A stretch of 64,000 nucleotides of DNA from Zerene cesonia. Taxonomy: Eukaryota; Arthropoda; Insecta; Lepidoptera; Pieridae. Of this stretch, positions 13,228 to 24,750 are shown piece by piece. The position numbers were made by a program, and so were the translations under genes. The stretch is taken from the NCBI RefSeq assembly GCF_012273895.1, contig NC_052123.1, positions 930,001-994,000 on the forward strand, written 5' to 3'. The notes beneath the pieces are model-generated. The model was not told where the DNA came from and made no database searches. It saw only the letters and a program-made list of their open reading frames with translations. The first letter of the stretch is position 1. Each line of letters begins with the position of its first letter.

Positions 13228-13237
13228 NNNNNNNNNN
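13228..13237. other. assembly gap (10 N)
   Basis: Ten N between ACCCCCC and GTAGGTAC. Frames across it on both strands are artefacts. Confidence 0.99.
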
Positions 13238-13427
13238 GTAGGTACTACATAATATTGCATCTTATCATTAGATATGTAATAACACGAATACACTTCATTA
13301 TTAAGGAAGATACCAGTTTGAGGATAGGAACAATAAAACATCAATACCTAATAATAATAATTTACGTACCAAATATCAAATAAATCCAAAAGCTTTTTAA
13401 ACAAAAAAGGATCACCGACATGTGTGT

Positions 13428-13576
13428 AGACGCATAACTTCTAAATGACTGCACCAAATCGATTAATAATACGTACAGTTTATGTACTTTGTTATATACA
13501 AGAAGTGGTTTGTACAATATAAGAATAATAAAGATATACGATTTAATTCTAAGACGTTATTAGCCGGCTCAGCTAG
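13428..13576 (+). mobile_element. Helitron-like fragment with CTAG end
   Basis: It contains 'gcataacttctaaatgactg' and 'caccaaatcgatt', and ends 'agccggctcagCTAG' before T. The layout agrees with the other Helitron-like pieces in the window, though the body belongs to a different family from the 11.2-kb copy. Confidence 0.5.
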
Positions 13577-14495
13577 TTTACAATATCAGCTTTCATCCGT
13601 CAAATCTAATGCTGAATCGATTTTGATAACTGCTTAGTATAATCTCATCGTGTAGACGACCGCGTTTCACTTGTCACTAACTAATCCCTTGTGAAGTTGG
13701 CGATTAGTTAATAGTGTTAGTGTTTACATACGACGACTTAATGATGTTAAATCTAAGCTAGGTTTCATATGTATAATACTGAAATACGATGTTATTACAC
13801 GACGGTATTTATCTGTGTTTCTAAAAGAACGGTTGAGTAAATTAATAATAAATACAAAAGTATTTTTATCACTGTCTATCTATCTATGTATCCGTCTAAT
13901 CATTATAATCCCTAATGCGTAATAATTATAATATGATATTTTAAAGTCTCTCTTCACGTCAACCAATGAACTAATTTGGATGAAATTTGGTACAGAGATA
14001 ACCTTTGGTCGTTCCGTACCTTTCACTACGCGAGCGAAGGCGCGGACGTCGTCGTCGTTACTATAAATACAAAAGTTTGTTTGTATCTTCTTCTCTTCAC
14101 AAGGAGCGATGTGATAGTTAAGAGGCTAAAGAGTTAGTTAGGCCACTTTTAACCGCGGTGACTTTTACCAGGCGGACGAAGCCGGACGACGGGCGGGCGA
14201 CCATATAGCATCTACCTATATAAATGTCGCCAGACCAATAGTAACGTAACTTGGAACGTTTGAGAGAGCACGTACGCTGTCCTATGTCAATGTTTACCGA
14301 GCAGCAGCTGAAGAGCGGTCGGGTCGCTTAAATAACTAAATTATCTGATCCAGTCTCGCTAACCTTGACATCTCGAAATCAAAGACGACGAGTTTAAACT
14401 GTGTATTTGTTGTTAGTATAAATAGAGCGAGGTATTCAGGAAAATCTATTCATGGACAGTGTAACTTTCTCAGTTACTTGTGGGTTTTTTTTTAA

Positions 14496-14713
14496 TATAT
14501 ATAAACGCAGAGGTAACTGACTGACTGACCGATCTATCAACGCACAGCCCAACTACTAGACCAATATGGCAGACGGATAGCCTCTATAACGTAGGCATCC
14601 ACCAAAAAAGATTTTGAGAAATATTACCCCCCAATAGATAGAATATGGGATAAAAGCTTGTACCATGAAAATTTATCATATCTACATATCATATAAACTG
14701 CGGGCAACAGGTA
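14496..14713 (+). mobile_element. non-autonomous element, 'CTGACTGACC' family
   Basis: It begins 'atataaacgcagaggtaact', then 'gactgactgaccgatctatc' and 'aacgcacagcccaactacta', and has 'ataacgtaggcatccacc'. The degenerate 3' end is 'gcgggcaacaggtagt'. This is a common lepidopteran family. The 5' half of a second copy is inverted at 54,357-54,495. Confidence 0.65.
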
Positions 14714-15198
14714 GTAAAGTATAAATAAAATATTTTTAACACATATATTTACATCAAAGCGTTTGGTTCATCTCCTAACAACACTTTCATCTCATACAAT
14801 AACAAAAAAAGGGAATTTCAAACAGCTCTCGCGGTCACCCGTATCTCCCATTCAATAAGAGTCTCCTAAATAACACCTTGAGGACGTGATCCGGGTAACA
14901 AACTTGTATCGATACAGTCACCGGGCTTCGTATTATTCCATTGCTTGCTTTGTTACTTAGCCCCGAGTCTACTATCAGCTATTGGTTAAGATATAATCCG
15001 GTTATCTCTCTCTCTCTGTCTCCTATAGCCGATTGTAAATTCTATGGCATAATTCCTTGCAACTAAAATCGTATTGTATTTAAATTGTGTTGAGAAAGTT
15101 CTTGAAAACACATAAATCTGCTACGATCATATTTAATATTAACTGAATTCATTATGGAGTTAATTAAATAATGGCATGATATTGATAATGATAAATGA

Positions 15199-15400
15199 TA
15201 CATATACTTAACTTTATAGAACCATATAAAATGTATTTCTAACAGTAGTAGGATAGGTCATTTCTTGGAAAATTCATCATATGGTTGAAGAATTTTCAAA
15301 GAAATGTTTGTCAAGATTAATAAGTAATAGTGTATTAGATACCTTTTCTACTACTGTTAGAAATACATTTTATATGGTTCTTCTTAGTTAAGTATATGTA
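15199..15400. repeat. foldback: long inverted repeat with nested hairpin
   Basis: The arms are 15,199-15,251 and 15,348-15,400. Pairing gives 15 bp perfect, a 5-nt mismatched bubble (15,214-15,218 against 15,381-15,385), then 33 bp perfect (15,219-15,251 against 15,348-15,380). Inside is a second imperfect stem, 15,259-15,278 against 15,287-15,306, with an 8-nt loop. The near-perfect arms suggest a recent foldback element, a MITE, or a transcribed hairpin RNA precursor. I saw no clear target duplication at the borders. Confidence 0.85.
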
Positions 15401-16217
15401 CTGTGAAGGACAAACATACCTTCACACGTAGGTACGTGGATAATCAAATAACTGCACAGTTCATAAATCAGTATGAACATGTATATGATGCGTTTCTGAA
15501 TTCCGGATACCAAGCGAAGAAAGCAGCGAAGCAAAGTTAGCAAAACACGTTTACTGTAGGTAGAATTACATAACAACCGGTTGTCTGGAAGAAATCGCTA
15601 TTTATAAGCGATAAGACCACCATTTGTAATAATGTTACCTAGGTTATGTCTCAATTTGTTATTATATCCAGAGCAATAAATCATAAATTAATATATACAT
15701 ACAACAATAATATGGCAATGGAAAAAAATCAATAAGCAAACATATTTTAAAGCTGACAATTGCCTGTACCCATGTCTCCTCGCCCCAATCACCCAACGTT
15801 ACCCCCAAATAGAGCAAACCACCGCATTACATGTATCTTACAAAAAGCGTTTCACTAAAGATCAAACCGCCCTCTCGTCCCGACCAGAGAGATTAATTGC
15901 CCCACTGTAGCGCTGCAACAGTCTTCCTTTACAGTTGCGTTTAGTGGACAGAAGGACAATATGGCCGCCCCCCGACTTTGTGTAGGCCTTTGACAAAGTG
16001 CGATGAGTGCTTTTCATTGGTGAACGTTTTTTTATGGGAACTGGCATGTGAATATGGACCGGCCTGTGGAATATTCGAGAGTTTTTCTTTATTTCCTTTA
16101 GTAGTGACAACGCGGGAAAATGGTTGAGGTATGCTGGAGCCGTAAAAGTAATTTAGTGTTTGGTAGTTCTCAATAAATATTGCAACTTCGATTGCTGAGG
16201 CTAAGGATTATATGGAT

Positions 16218-16262
16218 CCGAGTGCCGAGTGGTAAGGTGTCGAATCGAGTCGAGTTCGATGT
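16218..16262 (+). repeat. tRNA-like (Ser/Leu type) SINE head, tentative
   Basis: TGCCGAGTGGTAAGG at 16,222-16,236 resembles the A box of class II (Ser/Leu) tRNAs. GAGTTCGATG at 16,251-16,260 resembles a B box, with correct order and spacing. There is no matching acceptor stem, so it is not a functional tRNA gene. T-rich runs follow at 16,275-16,302. It is best read as a SINE remnant. Confidence 0.35.
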
Positions 16263-16302
16263 TGCTTACATGATAATTTTTTTTTTCAATTTTTTTTTTT
16301 TA

Positions 16303-16365
16303 GTTCTGAGATTAGCGCGTTCAAGCAACCAAACCCTTCAATTCATCCTTTATATTATTGTTTAG
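16303..16365 (+). mobile_element. Helitron-like fragment
   Basis: It contains 'gttctgagattagcgcgttc' followed by 'aagcaaccaaac' and 'ccttcaattca'. Related blocks are at 27,146-27,190 and 31,963-32,010. Confidence 0.45.
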
Positions 16366-16499
16366 CATAAATTCAGGTAAATTTCCAAATAAATCCGCGA
16401 ACAAATCACAATATTATATCCACAGCCATCGATTCCGAAACAACTCAATCAACCTGTATGTACATCGCATAGTTCGCGTCTACATTTGAATAAATTTAA

Positions 16500-19400
16500 T
16501 ACACCCGTCCCCCTCACACTCAGCAGCTGGAGCGAGACAGAAGACGGCGCGCGTGCAAAACGAGCAATTAATCCGCCGCGTGAAAAGTAACGCTTAAAAC
16601 TACTACTCATGCGGTTTTTATTAAACGTTCAAAGTTGTACGTGTTGCTTCGCGGGAAAACACTTTCGTTTGTACGTATTTATCGCAAAAAATATAGGAGT
16701 AGAACAGCTATTTACATTGCGTTGAATGGGAGTTATTGAATGGATGGTTTTACATTAAGTATCGGTATATTTAGCATAACAATTTGACATAAAATGCTGA
16801 ACTGTAATTTACTTTTTTATGATCAAATAGAAGATTTTGCTCAGAACATTTAAACATTTCTTTTAAAAATTCATGCCTTTATTTTATTAGTTTGAGGACC
16901 TTTGATTTATCGATAAAGCATTCCAAACGATAAAAAAACGGTATCAAACGTACGGCGCTGCTATCATCTCCATAGGCGTCCCATAGGTATCACAAAGATA
17001 GTTAAATTTCAGTTAAGTGCCCATGCTTTCAATCCCAAGTTTTACGTCCGAAGTGCAACAAAACACATCGACTACATTTATGTAACATTGATTAAAACTT
17101 CACAAAGGACACAGACCCGATGAAAGTTCAAACAAATACGAGAAAACAAGTTTTTTCTCCCTTTACAATTGTCGCGAGCGTTGTCGCCCAATAAACGAAA
17201 TTAAACTATCTATTTATATTCTGTATGTAATGCCACCGATCCTCGGCGACACGTGGGCGGATTAAATTGAAGTTAGTCTAATCAAACCGACAACTGGAGT
17301 TAGTCTAGATCTAGAATGTTCTGAATGAAAGTGAAAGTTTCCATCACAGCGTCGTAATTTCATTGATGACTATGTGTGCGTGTGTATGTATGAGTTTGTA
17401 TTCGTTGTTTATTGAAGGCGTTAGATATTTTCAATAATTTTAATTGGACAGCACGTGTTAAGAATCCTGTGTATAAATAATTATCAATCCATCGTTAAAA
17501 GCAACCCGTGTACTCTCAATTAAACAAGGAAATTAACAATCACCGGATTAAAATTCCATTAATGTTGAATATTGAAGGAAAACGTTATTTATAAATCATT
17601 TATAACAATCATTTACACAATTAGCAATCAAACTTATAAACCACAATTTGAGATAACCCTCAACTGTCAGCTGATCTCGTAGCACTGCCGTAGCGCATAC
17701 CGCGTTACGCGTAGCGCGTAGCATCACGCGTGTTATTTCCTATTACATTAGCACCTCTACAGTTTACATTGCCAAATGGTATGCTACATAATAAGATATG
17801 CGACTGATAGTTGATACACACGTAATGATTTTCATTAAAATCTATTTAACTCATTAGCGCCTCTCGCTTTGGCGCGCGTCCAATACAGAGAGTGAGTCAT
17901 AAAAACCGTCCCCGAGGGCCGACCCGTCGAGTGTACCCGCGTATTAAAGGGACGCAGTGCTGTCCGTAATGTTCGAAATGTGTTTTAACTAAATGGCTAT
18001 TTATTTAAGAACTCGTTTTATTTGTGTTCGGTCGTGTGCCAAGATCGTGAAATGTTCGATTTTGTGACTATTATTCAATTATTTTGTAGACTATTTACTT
18101 CGCTTTTGGATTCATTTAGATTAACGAATATAAATACACAGTAGCCAAATGTCATAATCATATTGGAAAGAAATGGATACAGACAGTAAATCGAGTTAAA
18201 TTAGCATGGTATTATAACGGTTAATTGGTAAATCGTGAGAACTTGAATATTTATAATCATTTTATACTTACGTAGCATGATTAATACAAATAAAAAATAT
18301 CTTCCCAAATTTTCTATAATAAATTGAATTATTTACCCACGATTGTCGTACTCGTATATTACAACTACATATCAGAACCCGTCCTCGAAAAAGAAAAAGA
18401 GGAAGATGATGAATCATAATTAACCCCCCTTTAAAAACACATCATTGTACTAAAAAAAATTTTTGATACGCCACACACTATTGTTTATTGCATTGTAGTT
18501 CTAAACTTTATATAATTACTAAAATGAAGTTAATTGTATACGATGTCTAAATCATAAGACGTTGAAACACTAATCAAATACAACACACTGCAACGCAAAA
18601 AAAATAATAATTTACATCCCTACAAAAGTAATTAGAATTCTTGTATAAAAATCGACACTCGACCGGTGTTAAAAGTGAAAAAAAATATCCAACAGAACCA
18701 TACATTTCCAGTGTCAAATGCAGCACCGATATCATCGCAATAAATAATAACGGAAAACACCTATCGTTGCGGGAGTATAATGTTTGCGAGCGTACTTCGC
18801 TCGACATTAAGAGATCGTCTGCTATACACTTCGTTTTTTTTTTTATTAATTTATACAGTGGAATATTGTATCCTCGTTATATATATAATAGGGGATTTGT
18901 ATTTGAGCTGTTTCATGTTGAATTTAATATTCAAATACATTTTAACATGGTTAGTGACGTTTTGCTTAGAACTAAATTGTAGACGTTTTAAAGAAATTAC
19001 TGATTTACTTTTGTAAGGCTTTATGACCCCTTACTTTTCTACGCCCATTTAATTATGTATTATGTAACAATAGCTGTGAAATACATTTACTTCATTCTCA
19101 AACACTGTCAAACAATAAATACACTGAGTATTATTTATCCAATACCCAGGTCTCATGCCTACATTACCCAAATCTCGTCTGTTTAATTTTATGCGAACGA
19201 ATGTATACCGAAAAAACCGGCGGGAAGCACGTTATGGTGTCCCAAAAACATTATCCGCGTGGAATTTAATATCCGCACCCCGTTCCACCCCAATTTTTGC
19301 GTTATGAAAATGAAACATCGCATTGAGAGCGACTCATATTATATTAGATACAACAATGCATCGGCCATCTTGGGGGGCTTGTGTCGCAACAAAACGGTAC

Positions 19401-20230
19401 ACTTGGCGCTTAATTGTGGGACTATGTGCCGATACATTATGCGGGACCGATTGGGAATCGTTGCGACCCGAAACCTTAACAAATACGGAGTGAATAGCCG
19501 TACACGGGACGGCAAATAGCCGCGCAAACACCTCGTCGAACAAGATTACAAAAAGTAGCGCGAGGGTTCCCACTAAATGTGTACAAGGTCTGTAGTTGTG
19601 AGAGACGAAAGACGGAAATAAATGTATAAAAAATCAAGATATATCATATAGCGATTGCTTTTATATTTATGAGGAGCACGTGAGTTGGTTTGTCCGCCAC
19701 CCCCTCATAAACAAAGAAACCGATTTTGAAGCACTTTTGATTGTCTATTCATTTTTATGAAGAAAGTTCATTATATATATAATAATGTAATAAATAACTC
19801 GAAATACAGTTACATAACAAAACAACGATAAAAACTAAATTTTAACAGTCCATCCATTATTTCCCGAACTGTAACCAACATTTGTCCGATATGAAAGTCT
19901 TATAAATGAACAAATGGACGTCAACTTCTCAAGCGACACAACAAAGCGGCCAGTTAAAAACTCCATAATGCCCCTCGCGTTTGAAACTTTCGTGCCAATT
20001 AGTTAGGCTCCACTTTTAATGCAACTTGACAAGTTTGCGTATTGAAATTTTAATTAAAGCGAATGCAAGAATACAATTTACGTACGGCGCCTTTGTTTTA
20101 TACTAAGAGTATCGTATATATATTTAGCTGTGGACGTATTGTGATGTTATGGTATGAAACTATAAAACGAATAATCAAAGGTTTGAGTTATATATAGATA
20201 CGGACTTATATCTAGAAATAGGTTTAGAGT
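16500..20230. other. non-coding stretch with GC-richer islands
   Basis: No exon is supported. GC-richer islands sit at about 16,500-16,580, 17,670-17,735 (four CGTAGC motifs), 17,855-17,960 (CCAAT and TGAGTCA motifs) and 19,190-19,530. The last is open on both strands, but I could not connect it to any protein family or splice sites. Confidence 0.4.
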
Positions 20231-20239
20231 CCATAATTA

Positions 20240-20330
20240 ATAGAAACAATCCTCGTCCGCCCCGGCTTCACCCGTGCATAGGCTTAAAAGAATTTTGGAA
20301 AAGATCCAGTAGTTATAGAAACTATCGGAT
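20240..20330 (-). mobile_element. Helitron-like 3' fragment
   Basis: Read on the minus strand it contains 'gcacgggtgaagccggggcg', the usual 3' sentence of these elements. The complementary 'ccagtagttatagaaact' lies to its right. Confidence 0.4.
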
Positions 20331-21044
20331 TGAAAGCAACTCTTCTGCTGAATACAATTGTAAATGTAGATAATGTTACGTAGTTTATGTCCGTAACATT
20401 AGCTCACACATTGTCTATGAATATATCCTATATATATTTTGACACGACATAGGTAAAAAAGATACTTTGATGCACAATCTACCTAAAGTATTGCTGATTG
20501 CATCTGAAGTTAGTATACCAATCATCTGAAGAATAAAAATTCTCAGTACTTGCAGTTGCAGTAAAAATATATGGAGGGTCTATCTCTACAAAATCTCGTA
20601 TAGCAAAACGCATAATCGTATAAACTTAAACATTTTACAGCGACATAAAGGCGGCGCTTTAAAAATTTAATTCGAACATAACTTTAAGCTGAGAAGCGCT
20701 TCAATCGCGTTACGGTCTCTGTTAAGTGTTGTATAAAATCTGTATTATGCTTACTCGGTTTGTTGAGATAATCTCGAAGCGAATACTACTCGAAATATAA
20801 GTAGCTAAGAGAGTAATGTTTGTTTGTTATAAGACAAAACGAGGCCCTTATAACCACTCTAATCTTTTCTGTTATTTGTGTGCTTTCTATGCTTACGTAA
20901 CATGTTATACCCCTACAAATAAAAAAATAAACTATCATACATCTATACACATAGGTAATCATCCGAAACTAATCAAAAATTCGAGATTTCGAGGCTTAAA
21001 AAGCGAGCGATAAATTCAGTTTGCTTGCACCAAAATATATCTTA

Positions 21045-21175
21045 ATATTTATAAATTACGTGTCACGTTGTTTGTCCGCGATGGACTCCTAAACTACTCA
21101 ACCGATTTTAATCGAATTTGCATATCATGTCCAGTTTGTTCCAACTTAAAAGATAGGATAGGATAGGTACACTTA
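21045..21175 (+). repeat. dispersed repeat fragment
   Basis: It reads 'tataaattacgtgtcacg', 'ttgtttgtccgcgatggac', 'cctaaactactcaaccgatt', then 'aaaagataggataggat'. This order is familiar from dispersed non-autonomous elements in Lepidoptera. An N gap follows 70 bp later. Confidence 0.5.
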
Positions 21176-21243
21176 AAAAATATCAGTAAAAAAATATTTT
21201 GGACAGCATCTAGTCTGAGAAGATTGCGCAATTTTTTGCCTAT

Positions 21244-22243
21244 NNNNNNNNNNNNNNNNNNNNNNNNNNNNNNNNNNNNNNNNNNNNNNNNNNNNNNNNN
21301 NNNNNNNNNNNNNNNNNNNNNNNNNNNNNNNNNNNNNNNNNNNNNNNNNNNNNNNNNNNNNNNNNNNNNNNNNNNNNNNNNNNNNNNNNNNNNNNNNNNN
21401 NNNNNNNNNNNNNNNNNNNNNNNNNNNNNNNNNNNNNNNNNNNNNNNNNNNNNNNNNNNNNNNNNNNNNNNNNNNNNNNNNNNNNNNNNNNNNNNNNNNN
21501 NNNNNNNNNNNNNNNNNNNNNNNNNNNNNNNNNNNNNNNNNNNNNNNNNNNNNNNNNNNNNNNNNNNNNNNNNNNNNNNNNNNNNNNNNNNNNNNNNNNN
21601 NNNNNNNNNNNNNNNNNNNNNNNNNNNNNNNNNNNNNNNNNNNNNNNNNNNNNNNNNNNNNNNNNNNNNNNNNNNNNNNNNNNNNNNNNNNNNNNNNNNN
21701 NNNNNNNNNNNNNNNNNNNNNNNNNNNNNNNNNNNNNNNNNNNNNNNNNNNNNNNNNNNNNNNNNNNNNNNNNNNNNNNNNNNNNNNNNNNNNNNNNNNN
21801 NNNNNNNNNNNNNNNNNNNNNNNNNNNNNNNNNNNNNNNNNNNNNNNNNNNNNNNNNNNNNNNNNNNNNNNNNNNNNNNNNNNNNNNNNNNNNNNNNNNN
21901 NNNNNNNNNNNNNNNNNNNNNNNNNNNNNNNNNNNNNNNNNNNNNNNNNNNNNNNNNNNNNNNNNNNNNNNNNNNNNNNNNNNNNNNNNNNNNNNNNNNN
22001 NNNNNNNNNNNNNNNNNNNNNNNNNNNNNNNNNNNNNNNNNNNNNNNNNNNNNNNNNNNNNNNNNNNNNNNNNNNNNNNNNNNNNNNNNNNNNNNNNNNN
22101 NNNNNNNNNNNNNNNNNNNNNNNNNNNNNNNNNNNNNNNNNNNNNNNNNNNNNNNNNNNNNNNNNNNNNNNNNNNNNNNNNNNNNNNNNNNNNNNNNNNN
22201 NNNNNNNNNNNNNNNNNNNNNNNNNNNNNNNNNNNNNNNNNNN
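21244..22243. other. assembly gap (1,000 N)
   Basis: Exactly 1,000 N, a placeholder length. The frame running through it is meaningless. Confidence 0.99.
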
Positions 22244-22323
22244 TTTTTTTGTTAATTTAATTGTTTTGTGTGCAATAAAGAATATTTCATTTCATTTCAT
22301 TTCATTTCATTTCATTTCATTCA
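22244..22323 (+). repeat. probable LINE 3' end with (TTTCA)n tail
   Basis: 'tgtgtgcaataaagaa' is followed by about seven TTTCA units (22,285-22,323). An AATAAA-like signal followed by a short pentamer tail is typical of some non-LTR retrotransposon ends. The body would lie in the gap to the left. Confidence 0.5.
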
Positions 22324-22541
22324 TTAAAAGATAGGATACTTTATATACCTACTTATATTCAAAATTGAACAAAAAGCTAAATATCTATCCTATGACTAAG
22401 TTCCGCTGTAAAAAATTTGTTACAAATTGGCTATTTAATCTAGACTACTTAGAAACTGAAAACCTCGTTACAATAATTTCTTGATTAAAATATAAACTTA
22501 AACATTAACTTACTATTAATATGAATATAATCACTCATACA

Positions 22542-22590
22542 AACACATACACACACACTCACACACACATACACACATACACTCACACTC
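22542..22590. repeat. imperfect (CA)n microsatellite
   Basis: A CA-rich run broken by TACA and CTCA interruptions. Confidence 0.9.
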
Positions 22591-22639
22591 AATACTCAAA
22601 ATGGCATGTAATAATTAAATATTTACTTTTTTATGTAAT

Positions 22640-22762
22640 ACGATGAAAGAGATTGAGCCTCACAACACAGGGGATCCTAGTGTGGGGTTCAATGCAATAT
22701 ATATATATATCTATATCATGTGAAACTTTTTGAAACAAATAAAGAAATTTTTTTTTTTTTTA
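22640..22762 (+). repeat. repeat 3' end with T-run tail
   Basis: 'cacaggggatcctagtgtgg', an AT run, then 'gaaacaaataaagaaa' followed by 14 T. This looks like the 3' terminus of a dispersed retroelement; the class is uncertain. Confidence 0.4.
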
Positions 22763-22780
22763 TATTATTTCAATCACGAT

Positions 22781-22817
22781 AAATGACTACCCGGGCGGAG
22801 CCGGGGCGTGCAGCTAG
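22781..22817 (+). mobile_element. Helitron-like 3' terminus
   Basis: 'gactacccgggcggagccgg' and 'ggcgtgcagCTAG' followed by T. Only the last 37 bp or so remain, directly after the T-run of the previous repeat. Confidence 0.6.
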
Positions 22818-24590
22818 TACATAGTAAGAGATCACTATATGTATACCTAACTAATTAATCACATCAACAACAAGTAAAGTCCACGTCCCTGAATACTAAT
22901 GCGGCATAAATATTCCGAATACGTACAGCCTATCGAATATCATCGACAGAAATAGATTTAGCCTGATTGATTAATGAAAATACAACAACAGGCACATGTG
23001 GGATGATTTGAGATGCCCACATGCCGGATGATCATACGCGAACCTTGTGGAAATATTGTAAAGTTATATTGGATTCCTAACCCACTCGTGACCTTTTACT
23101 TCTTTACGTGTTGGATTGCCGATTTAAATAGGTTCAGCTATTTTACATGGAATTGAAATATCATGTGGGTAACACATGTTTTAAATAATTATATTCAATT
23201 TTTCACGAGCCTTTTTATTTCTATGTAAAGTACTGTATTGTTTTGATACTTGTATAATTATGAATAACAACATAAATTGTTACGTGAGAAACATATATTA
23301 TCATACATACGCGTTTTGGAGTGTTTTGTAGTTAATTTTAATCTTTATATTTTCCTTTTATAAGTCAAGCTTTCAAATAACAATATTGCTTCATCTAACA
23401 CTACTTCTTCCCAATCGCGTTACATTGCATATTTACCAATAAATTTTAAACAAATTTCCAAATGCTGTGTACGTGCTACAAACCAACCCCACTTCAACGA
23501 GCTAAAAGAATCATTCGAGATTATTCTAGAACCGTAGGTACAGAACTTTAAATCTGACTTATATCAAGTCGGCACCATCCACGGGCAAGAAGGTACGACA
23601 AATCCGCTTATCGACGGAGCGGAGAACAATCGAGAAAATTTCTCTTTGTAACTGCCGCGCGGCTGGATTCGAGTTGGACATACGACATAACAAAAAAAAT
23701 ATATATATGAAAGAAACATACTACAAGAAAGGTACTGACAGATAAAGGTAATGTAAAGGCCAGTATAGGCTATATAATACTATAACGTGTATACATTCTC
23801 TTGTCTTTTGAAGATACATTTTTAATGGTTGAAAAGATCCCATTTCTAACGAAACTATGAACAAGTACTAACATTGAAAGTACGATTTATAACACAACAA
23901 TATACTAAGTTTGCACTTTAATATCCTTTGACATCAGGATAGTGTTTATTGCAATTACGCAAGGCGCGTTTATGTTTAATGAGATTTTAAAGAGAAATAC
24001 GATTAAATTATCTTCGATACTGATTTGTATGCTTAAGCAATATAGAACATATATTGGTATTCCTTGAGGTGAACCTGTATTCACATACGATTCCACAATT
24101 ATGTTATTAATACTCCACAATAATCGATAGTAATAAAGGACACCAGATTTCTATGTAGTCCGACATATATTTAATATTATTTATATTTTTCTATTAATAA
24201 ATTTATAAACACCTAATTCAGATGCAACTATATGAATAAGACTTACCCCCGTAGATAATATGGGTCATCCATTATTTCAACTTCAGCGAAACAAATAAAA
24301 AACATACCTGTAACAAAAACAGAAATATTAGTATCAAACCAAACGACTTGAATCACAGCATCCCATACTATACTATCTGGTATGATAATTCTCATTTGAA
24401 CTATTTCAGAAGAAAAAAAGTAAGATTACCTACATTTACATGACTACCGAACATTCAAACACAACTCACACATTTAGAATACAAACAAAACGAAATTCCA
24501 GCGCCCGTACGTGCTATAATTCTATTTTATCCATCCAATATATCACCTATACCTACATACCACTAAACATCCAGGTACCTTCCACTTCAC
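22818..24590. other. non-coding stretch, nothing recognised
   Basis: AT-rich. The frame at 23,905-24,120 (minus) has no domain or splice context. Confidence 0.45.
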
Positions 24591-24599
24591 TACCTTCCA

Positions 24600-24750
24600 C
24601 GCTAGGGGGTCGCGAACTAACCAGCTACCGTGGCCCCTTCACTAACAGCGGTTCTCCGGAACACAGTGGAGTTATATTCGGTAGAAATCCGACATTACCC
24701 ACAGCCTCTTCCCCGTGGGCCGTGGTGTCTACTCAAGATTTCCCCACTCA
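24600..24750 (-). repeat. dispersed repeat, homologous to 44.2 kb
   Basis: The minus strand reads 'acggcccacggggaagaggc', 'gtgggtaatgtcgga' and 'ccactgtgttcc'. The same order occurs in direct orientation at 44,224-44,336, with roughly three quarters identity by eye. The long open frame on the plus strand (24,440-24,970) runs through this repeat in antisense, so I do not treat it as a gene. Confidence 0.6.

Noticed and set aside
19259..19573. Overlapping frames on both strands at 19.3-19.6 kb
   Set aside because: No recognisable protein, no donor/acceptor pair, and openness on both strands suggests composition and not coding.
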